Source: Buddleja alternifolia (taxonomy: Eukaryota; Streptophyta; Magnoliopsida; Lamiales; Scrophulariaceae). From it: 64,000 nt of DNA. Shown piece by piece: positions 58,089 through 64,000 of this stretch (positions are counted from its first letter, which is position 1; the number at the start of each line of letters is the position of its first letter). Position numbers and translations under genes: made by a program. Location of the stretch: assembly GCA_019426215.1 (NCBI GenBank), contig CM033394.1, positions 21,472,195 to 21,536,194 on the forward strand. The letters are read 5' to 3'. The notes beneath the pieces are model-generated. The model saw only the letters and a program-made list of their open reading frames with translations. It had not been told where the DNA came from and ran no database searches.

Positions 58089-58432
58089 ATAGTTGACCGC
58101 GTCTTTAAAAATTATAATTTGAAATAATTATTCTTATTTGGTTAATGGTTGATTAACCATATTCCGGTTAAAAATAGTTGACCGCATCTTTAAAATTAGG
58201 GTAAAATGCATTTTCGATCCCAACCTATGTCGATTGGAGCACTTTGGTACCTATGCTATTAAAGTTTACAATCGAGTACTCAAACTTTGTAATTTGTTAC
58301 AAGTAAGTCCACTGGATGAATAATTTAATAGTATAGGTACCAAAGTGCTCCGACCGACATACGATGGGTCGAAAATTCGTTTTACCCTTAAAATTATAAG
58401 CTGAAATAATTATTCTTGTTTGATAATGGTTG
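58089..58432. repeat. Tandem duplication, second copy split by a MITE
   Basis: A ~65-70-bp unit starting AATAGTTGACCGC and ending TTAATGGTTG occurs at 58089-58151 and again at 58173-58432. The second copy contains the MULE-like MITE (58199-58387), so the first copy shows the empty target site. Confidence 0.8.
58199..58387. mobile_element. MULE-like MITE, 189 bp, with 9-bp target duplication
   Basis: Terminal inverted repeats of ~64 bp (GGGTAAAATGCATTTTCGA at the left, GGGTAAAACGAATTTTCGA on the complement of the right, then GGAGCACTTTGGTACCTAT in both). A perfect 9-bp duplication TTAAAATTA lies at 58190-58198 and 58388-58396, as expected for Mutator-like elements. Noncoding. Confidence 0.9.
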
Positions 58433-58836
58433 TTTCACTAGTGCTTAACGAGAACTGGAGATTGGGAGTCATTGGAGGTCTTATTTGGTCCACCGATGCT
58501 AAACGTGTACTACAACTGTATTTTGGGCTATGATTCAGAATCTTGGCCCGCATGGATCCAGAAAAAATATTCTACATTTTAGTCATTCAAGAGCGATGGA
58601 GGTTGCCCCAAGCGATTCAGGAGATTGATAATGATAATGGCTCAGACTCTGGTGCAAGTTAGCGTCCGTGCATTTCCTAAAGACTATCGCAGTGATTAAC
58701 GTGCTTAATTGGTATCAAGTGTAAGTTAAATTTTATACAATTACATGATTCTCATAATCGTGAACTTCATGATGTTCACATAATTTTAACAAATAAGACT
58801 AACCTTTATCCATGGCTTTTATTGGTAGTCTCTTAT
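58433..58836. other. Unassigned DNA
   Basis: A forward frame near 58445-58660 reads with few stops (GGLIWSTDAKRVLQLYFGL) and could be a relic of coding sequence, but I cannot name it. Confidence 0.3.
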
Positions 58837-59201
58837 TGTTGATTCATTACAAAATCCCGTGAGGAAAGAATGTTTTTTCTCCCTTAACCCCTCTTTCAGT
58901 GATGGAAATAGACGCATACTTTTACCAGAATAGTTTTCTGCTTTTCACGTTGTTTGTTATTGCGTGTAGAATTGTGTAGGGGTAGAGAGAGGACCAACTC
59001 CTCTTTAAATAGAACTCTAAGAGTTGTCTCCCTTCAAGACACTTATTCACTTAGAGTCATGACTTTACATTACATAAAGTCATGTCTTTTCACTAGCCAA
59101 TAGGATAATATTACAACATTAAATATTTTATCAAATAAACTTTAATATTGATAAAAAAAATAACATGTAATTTATAATATATGAGCCATATATTTCTTAC
59201 A
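58837..59201 (-). repeat. Element H 3' LTR, about 365 bp
   Basis: On the minus strand it starts TGTAAGAAATATATGG and ends AATGAATCAACA. A TATA-like TCTATTTAAAGAGG (minus) lies near 59005-59018. Confidence 0.6.
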
Positions 59202-59212
59202 TTCTCCCACTT

Positions 59213-60360
59213 GGTTCATATATTTGCTTTAATGATTTAGAATAAACATAACGTGAACAGAGAAATTATTCTAAATCTTTCCTTAAATTGACTTTACCAT
59301 AATTTCATGATTAAGTCAAAATTAATGTGAGTCATGGCAGTGGTACGTCATTTAGCTCGACATAGTCCCTTCCATGTACCACGACATCAATTTCTAATTA
59401 ATCATGACCCTTAATGAAGAGAACATAAAGGTCCAACTTTAATGTCTTTATCAAATACAACTCCCGTTATCATACTTCTATTCCATAATATATACAATAT
59501 AAAAAAATGGGAGATTTCAGAAACACTTAATTGAGCTCAAGAGTATCACATGATAACTTAATATGCATATAACATAATTCAATTATGACGTCCTATAATA
59601 TACCCATTCTTTCAATATGTTCGTTAATATCTTAGGCAGTAATCTGTAATGCCTTTCTTCCGACATGCTCATTAATATCTTGGGCAAATGGTGCTAGTAT
59701 GTTTTGATTGATACTCTTTGTTTCTGAATTTCTTCTTTAACGACAAGATACATAATTTTCATATGCATAGCACCATTAAAATACTTACCATTCTTTCAAA
59801 AAGACTGAGATACAATATAAGTTTGATGATTCATCAAACTCTCAACATTAAATTCATAATGAATTATTTTCATATGTTCTTGTTCCAATTCATTCTTTAG
59901 ACCTTGCATAATTCCAAACTCATCTCCCTTCTGAATTGGAACTATCTTTATTGAACATTTTTTTCATGTTAAATCTTTCTAAAAGTCTATCCATATATAT
60001 TTTATGAGACAATCCAAACAATCATTGTGATTTATTATGGAATATTTCAATTCTTATCACATAAGTTGTCTCTCTCTTATCTTTCATAGTTCTTAGAAAG
60101 ATATCTTGATTTCATGTAATAAACCAAGATTATTAGTGACAAGTAAGTTATCAATTCATCAATACACAATACTAAGAAAATAAACATGCTCCCACTGACC
60201 TTGATGTATATACACGGGGAAGCTTGTTTTAATTTGTATATTGAACTTTTAAGCTTACACACACTTTATGATGATCAATAAAGCTCTTCATCTAAATCTT
60301 CATTAAGAAAGAACTCTAGGTCATAATGAGTCACCAAAACCACAATAATGTTTTTCTTAG
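59213..60360 (-). pseudogene. pol: Element H pol remnant
   Basis: The only clear part is near 60077-60262 on the minus strand. There CKLKSSIYKLKQAS matches the Copia RT segment normally reading KSIYGLKQAS, and LVLCIDELITYLS lies where the YVDD active site would be (YVDDILL-like). The catalytic Asp pair is altered to Asp-Glu. The rest is AT-rich with frequent stops, and RNase H blocks cannot be traced with confidence. No function is possible. It was identified by the two RT motifs, their order, and the LTR and purine tract beside them. Confidence 0.5.
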
Positions 60361-60429
60361 TAATTGATGAAAAATCAATTTTCAATCAATGCCACTTTTC
60401 ATGGAAATACTATGACTATAAAGTAATTG

Positions 60430-60590
60430 GTGGAATTGGCATGTGCGGCTCACATTTTTTGGAATTATGGGACCAAAAATGCACATTTTTTGGAGTTATG
60501 GGACGTATAATGCTAAAGTAAAAAATAATGGGACCAAAAGCACACATGAGCTAAGTTGTGGGACCAAAATTGCAATTTTACCTATATTTT
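60430..60590. repeat. MITE fragment with GGGACCAAAA motifs
   Basis: Three or four TGGGACCAAAA-type units occur, ending GGGACCAAAATTGCAATTTT. The style matches MULE-like MITE ends (compare 58199), but the other terminus is not seen. Confidence 0.4.
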
Positions 60591-60787
60591 TAATATATTT
60601 GAAGTAATATTATATTTGTTGAACTAAATATAATGAAATATATAATTGATATAAATATAAAGTGTATAAAGTAGAGTTTGATAATATTGAAAGTTTTGTA
60701 AGAGATTGGAAGAAATTTGGTGTGAAAAAAATAAATAAAATGATCATCTATTTATAGAAAATTTTGAAATAATAAAAATTTTCTTTT

Positions 60788-60910
60788 GAGGTGTCTGACC
60801 GTTGCACCTCGAAGTTCAAACAGCCAGCATTATGCTGGCCGTTTGAACTCCCTAATGGTCAACAATTGCTCCGTTGCATGAGTGTGCAGCGGTGGCCATT
60901 GCACACTCAT
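60788..60910. repeat. Three consecutive hairpins
   Basis: GAGGTG/CACCTC (60788-60810). A 35-nt near-perfect palindrome (60814-60848) with 17-nt arms beginning GTTCAAAC and one mismatch. ATGAGTGTGCA/TGCACACTCAT, an 11-bp stem with an 11-nt loop (60878-60910). They are unusually GC-rich for the area. Confidence 0.8.
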
Positions 60911-60984
60911 GTGTAATTTTTTTTTATTATTGTCTTATATTTATTATTATATTATTATATATTAATACAATTACTAAAAAAAAT

Positions 60985-61190
60985 TGCATGGGCCGAGCTT
61001 TTTCGGCCACTGACAGGTTGGGCCGGCGCGGCCCGTTCACGTAATCGGCTAGGCGTTTTAGGCCCAGCAAGCCTAATAAGCCAAGTCTTAATAAGTGAAG
61101 TCTTAAATGGGCCGGCCTATTAAGACTTGGCTTGCCAAACCTCAAACAAGCTAGCCCGGCCCATATAAGACTTGTTTGACACCTTTAAAT
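60985..61190. repeat. GC-rich GGGCCGGC-type repeat
   Basis: Several GGGCCGGC/GGCCCGGC words and an inverted pair (CAAGTCTTAATA and TATTAAGACTTGG), ending GACACCTTTAAA. Probably a nonautonomous DNA transposon. The ends are unclear. Confidence 0.4.
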
Positions 61191-61245
61191 ATACATAAAC
61201 ACATTTAATGTAAACAACAGGCAACATGTATAGGATGGCACACAA

Positions 61246-61410
61246 GATCCTCTATTGTAAAATGGTGTTGCATTTTCTATTGTATTTATTCTATACATGA
61301 CAAGTGTATAAATTTTTTCCTTAAATATATAAGTGATTTGAATTTTGTACATTTGTCACGTATAGAGGTAAATGCAATAGAAGATGCAATACCAATTACA
61401 ATAGAGGATC
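61246..61410. mobile_element. Hairpin MITE, 165 bp
   Basis: Arms of about 70 bp (61246-61318 and 61341-61410) beginning GATCCTCTATTGTAA are inverted copies with modest divergence around a ~22-nt loop. No clear target duplication. It lies about 360 bp past the stop codon of the RGF gene. Confidence 0.65.
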
Positions 61411-61518
61411 CCGGAAACAAAGTCGTTGGAGTAGGAGATATTTCCTTAGGACTTGGCAAAATTTATTCTTTTGTACAACTGATAAAAAGTGTGACGATTC
61501 TTTTGAACAAATCTAATA

Positions 61519-61560
61519 TATATATATGTGTGTGTGTGTGTGTCTGTGTCTGTATATATA
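61519..61560. repeat. TA/GT microsatellite
   Basis: (TA)n followed by (TG)n with TCTG interruptions. Confidence 0.9.
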
Positions 61561-61766
61561 AATTGTCGAATACAAGTTTATTCATCATTCATCTGGGGTT
61601 TTCATTGCCTTATATGTTATAACCCCATCCTCCATCAGAGAAAAAAATAACATAAAAGAAAAGAATAAGAAAGTTTCAATCAGATTAATTATATATAAGC
61701 TTTGTTTTAGCAAATGAGGATGTGCATAGGGAGAAAGATTGAAATATTACATATATATATATATAA

Positions 61767-61925
61767 CTAGGTTCCTCTGTTATGAATTGGTGGTTTGCGG
61801 TGGGGTTGTGCATAATCCATAACTACGATATCCTCTACCGTGTCCGTCGTTTCTTTAGAATTCACAGTTTCCTCGGCTTTGCTTGCTGATGATTCTAGTG
61901 CTAACCTTTCTGCTCTCCTCCATAC
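61767..61925 (-). other. RGF: RGF gene exon 4, encodes the mature peptide
   Basis: Phase-0 exon of 159 nt. It begins VWRRAERLALESS, passes an acidic EDIVVM run and ends in the mature motif DYAQPHRKPPIHN, then RGT and TAG (61769-61767). Confidence 0.9.
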
Positions 61926-62943
61926 CTGCATATATATATACACACACACACTATTTACTGAGAAAATCTTGCATAAATAGTCCATTAATTATATTGCCTA
62001 ACTGTTTGCATTTAGTACGATATAATAATAGTGGTACATAGCATCACTATAATCGAGTTGAAAAGTATATTTACCTCTGTTACGGTATCCTTTTGCAAAG
62101 TCTTCCATGAATATGGCATTTTAAGCTTGATTCCTGTAAGTATACAGTTTATCAGCAATATATAGAAGTACGCAAAACCTAAAACTGTGGACCAGCTGAA
62201 ATATACAACACAATTAGCATATATATATATATATATATATATATGAGAACAATGCAATAGTTTATTTTTTTATTAAATGGGGAGGTTTATCCGGAATTCA
62301 TATAGCTAGGGAAGACACCGAATCTTTTTATTTCAAAAATGTGTTTCATGAAATAAACTTATATGCAAATAATATCCACACATTTTAAATATTTAAGAAA
62401 AAAATTTATATACAGATGACACGCCCTTAAGTAAATGACTCTTAAAAGTTGTTTTATTAAAAATAAAGTCATATATGACGGCTATTAAATGCAATCACCG
62501 ACTTATGAAACGCTTCTTGTACTGTACATATATACCAGGAAAACAAATATAGCTAAATAACCTTTGATGTCTTGAGATTCTTCAACTGCATTGAGATGCA
62601 TAAGATTTGCATCATCACCAGAAGTGCTCTCACCATCTTCTGCCCTCAATTTTTCTTGCTTTGCCAATTTCTGATCAACTACTGAGATCTTCACATCCTG
62701 CATGCAGAGATCAAATTATGCACCCAATAATTAGTTCAACAGTTTTTTTTTCTTTATATATGTATATATATATATATATTATGTAACTTATTCATTATGG
62801 ACTTATATGTATCTGTGAATAACCTTGACAGAAAGCTGAAGTTGTGGAACATGAGTTTGTTTATCAGAACCCCTAAGCGGTCTAGCAGTGCTGCCATGCA
62901 AATAAAGATACAAAACAAAAATAAAAACCAGTGTAGACGACAT
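61767..62943 (-). CDS. RGF: RGF/GOLVEN (CLEL) secreted peptide-hormone precursor
   Basis: Four exons on the minus strand: 62943-62824, 62697-62562, 62133-62075 and 61925-61767, all with GT-AG introns and in-phase joins, giving 157 residues. Residues 1-20 form a signal peptide (MSSTLVFIFVLYLYLHG), the middle is acidic and variable, and the C-terminus holds DYAQPHRKPPIHN followed by RGT and stop. That 13-residue motif, with the Asp-Tyr sulfation site and Pro-Pro-Ile-His-Asn end, is the mature RGF/GLV peptide, closest as I recall to the GLV1/RGF6 type. Such peptides are cut out, tyrosine-sulfated and sensed by RGI receptor kinases to control root meristem and gravitropic growth. The ATG is the first in a good signal-peptide frame. 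No defect is seen; this is the only host gene recognised. Confidence 0.9.
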
Positions 62944-63062
62944 ATTTGAAAGTGACGGGAAATCTTAAATGTGATGAGAGGCAATTAAACTGCTTAATAT
63001 GTATATATATAACAACAATGAGGTAGGTTGAATTGTGAGTTTTGAAGTTATATATCGATGTG

Positions 63063-63072
63063 TATTTATATA
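63063..63072 (-). promoter_or_regulatory. Possible TATA box of the RGF gene
   Basis: The minus strand reads TATATAAATA, about 120 nt before the ATG, allowing a leader of roughly 90 nt. Other AT-rich stretches nearby make this tentative. Confidence 0.45.
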
Positions 63073-64000
63073 TGTGTGTAATGAGAAGGAATAAAGGAGA
63101 AATGAAAATGAAGCATTAAATGCATGAGTATTGAAGGTCATGGAAAATTGTTCTAAGGAACATGCAGATGCTTGGATGCTGGACATTGAAAACAAAATTG
63201 TGGATATTGGAGGCCTTCCATGTTCCCTCTCTTTCTTTCTTTCCACTTTTTAATCTACTGAGGGCCCAAAGGACAAATACATTATATCTCTACGTAGGTT
63301 CCTCATATTATGAATATGATCACTGCAGACATTAAGAGAGAGAGTACAGCCTGTTTATAACTGAAAAAACTAACTCTAGCTATTAAATGATTAAATTGGA
63401 TAAAAGAAAGGTATTTAACAAAAATATATAGAAAATCTCATCTTTATACTGTAATTGATCACTTGCACACATTTGATACCAAACATTTTGAAAATTAAAC
63501 ATTGCCATTTTTTATCAATTTTGGTACCACCGTTCAATTGTTAACAGAATGACACAAGTTAAGCGTGGACGTTTAGTTCTAGCGGGGAGGGAATACAAAT
63601 GGGGGAAAATGGTAAAATTGGGGAAGAACACAAAATTAGGGTTTAGAAAAGGAAGGAGATTGGGGATTTTTTCAATATTTGGTAAGAAGGGGATTTTTTC
63701 AATATTTTCAATGTTTCTAATATTAGAAAAAAAAAATACATGGACATCTTTAGTAACATCTTCTTTAAAAAGAAAAATTAATTTAATAAGCATAGAATAT
63801 ATTGATATTGTCATTAATTATGGTAGAATTGAACGAGAATTAATTAAGATTCATGCTCCCCTGGTTTACCTATAAAAATGGACACCATACCCAGATATAT
63901 AGTGGACATAGACTGACCAGCCATGTGATGCAGTAATTAAAAGAGTATGTATTGTTTGAAGCCTAAATGAGGCAGGTCACATATATACACATCGGAAGTC
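63073..64000. other. RGF upstream/intergenic DNA
   Basis: AT-rich DNA with GA-rich runs and a short open + frame (63549-63875) of low-complexity Lys/Phe/Ile composition that resembles no protein I know. No transposon end is evident. Confidence 0.4.

Larger units (their letters stand above)
58837..60360 (-). mobile_element. Element H: degenerate minus-strand Copia element, 3' part
   Basis: LTR 58837-59201 (TGTTGATTC...TTCTTACA on the + strand), the purine tract (complement of TTCTCCCACTT) at 59202-59212, then eroded pol sequence. The 5' part is missing. Confidence 0.6.

Noticed and set aside
63549..63875. 108-codon + strand frame upstream of the RGF gene
   Set aside because: Low-complexity Lys/Phe/Ile composition, overlapping an equally long frame on the other strand, no recognisable motif.

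Overview
The window is nuclear DNA of a flowering plant, most likely a eudicot. It is AT-rich, full of nested plant transposons (Athila-like and chromovirus Gypsy, SIRE-like and other Copia, CACTA, MITEs), and carries one recognisable host gene, a plant-only RGF/GOLVEN peptide-hormone precursor. About 95% of the sequence is transposon-derived.

Layout. (1) 1-15659 is the right part of a CACTA (En/Spm) DNA transposon on the + strand: a decayed TNP2-type transposase tail, then a multi-exon gene with a plant Transposase_24 region and an Ulp1-type protease, then an array of hairpin subterminal repeats and the terminus. An Athila-like Gypsy element (element A, minus strand, 1392-11437, TSD ATATC) sits inside it. 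(2) The CACTA element ends inside the third ORF of an old, broken SIRE-like Copia element whose 3' LTR ends at 19960. (3) 19961-21115 is the 3' end and LTR of another Copia-type element. (4) 21721-40106 is a degenerate Copia element D. Its 5' LTR is split by a relative, element C (22653-33414, TSD TTAAT), and C is in turn split by a non-autonomous Athila-like element E (minus, 25197-31284, TSD ATGGG). (5) 40107-43002 is a jumble of a reverse Copia LTR fragment (F) and the tail of a chromovirus (G: integrase C-terminus, chromodomain, 3' LTR). (6) 43003-56815 is a young, complete SIRE-like Copia element B (TSD CCAAC) inserted into the G LTR. It has intact gag and pol plus a 1376-codon third ORF of unknown function. 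(7) 56822-61760 is old repeat debris with a hAT-like MITE, a MULE-like MITE, a degenerate minus-strand Copia element H and hairpin repeats. (8) 61767-62943 (minus) is the four-exon RGF/GLV gene; its upstream region runs to the window end.

How the parts work. Element B encodes everything a Copia element needs (capsid, protease, integrase, reverse transcriptase, RNase H), and its LTRs differ at roughly eight positions by eye, so it is recent. Element A is nearly intact but has one nonsense codon, and a deletion has fused gag to the LTR and removed the primer-binding site. Element E has only gag-like remnants and would need proteins from an A-like relative, with which it shares a conserved hairpin. 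The most interesting undescribed features are the third ORF of element B, the CAAGCG motif scattered through that element in every frame and in the LTRs, and the hairpin elements conserved between autonomous and non-autonomous Athila-like copies.
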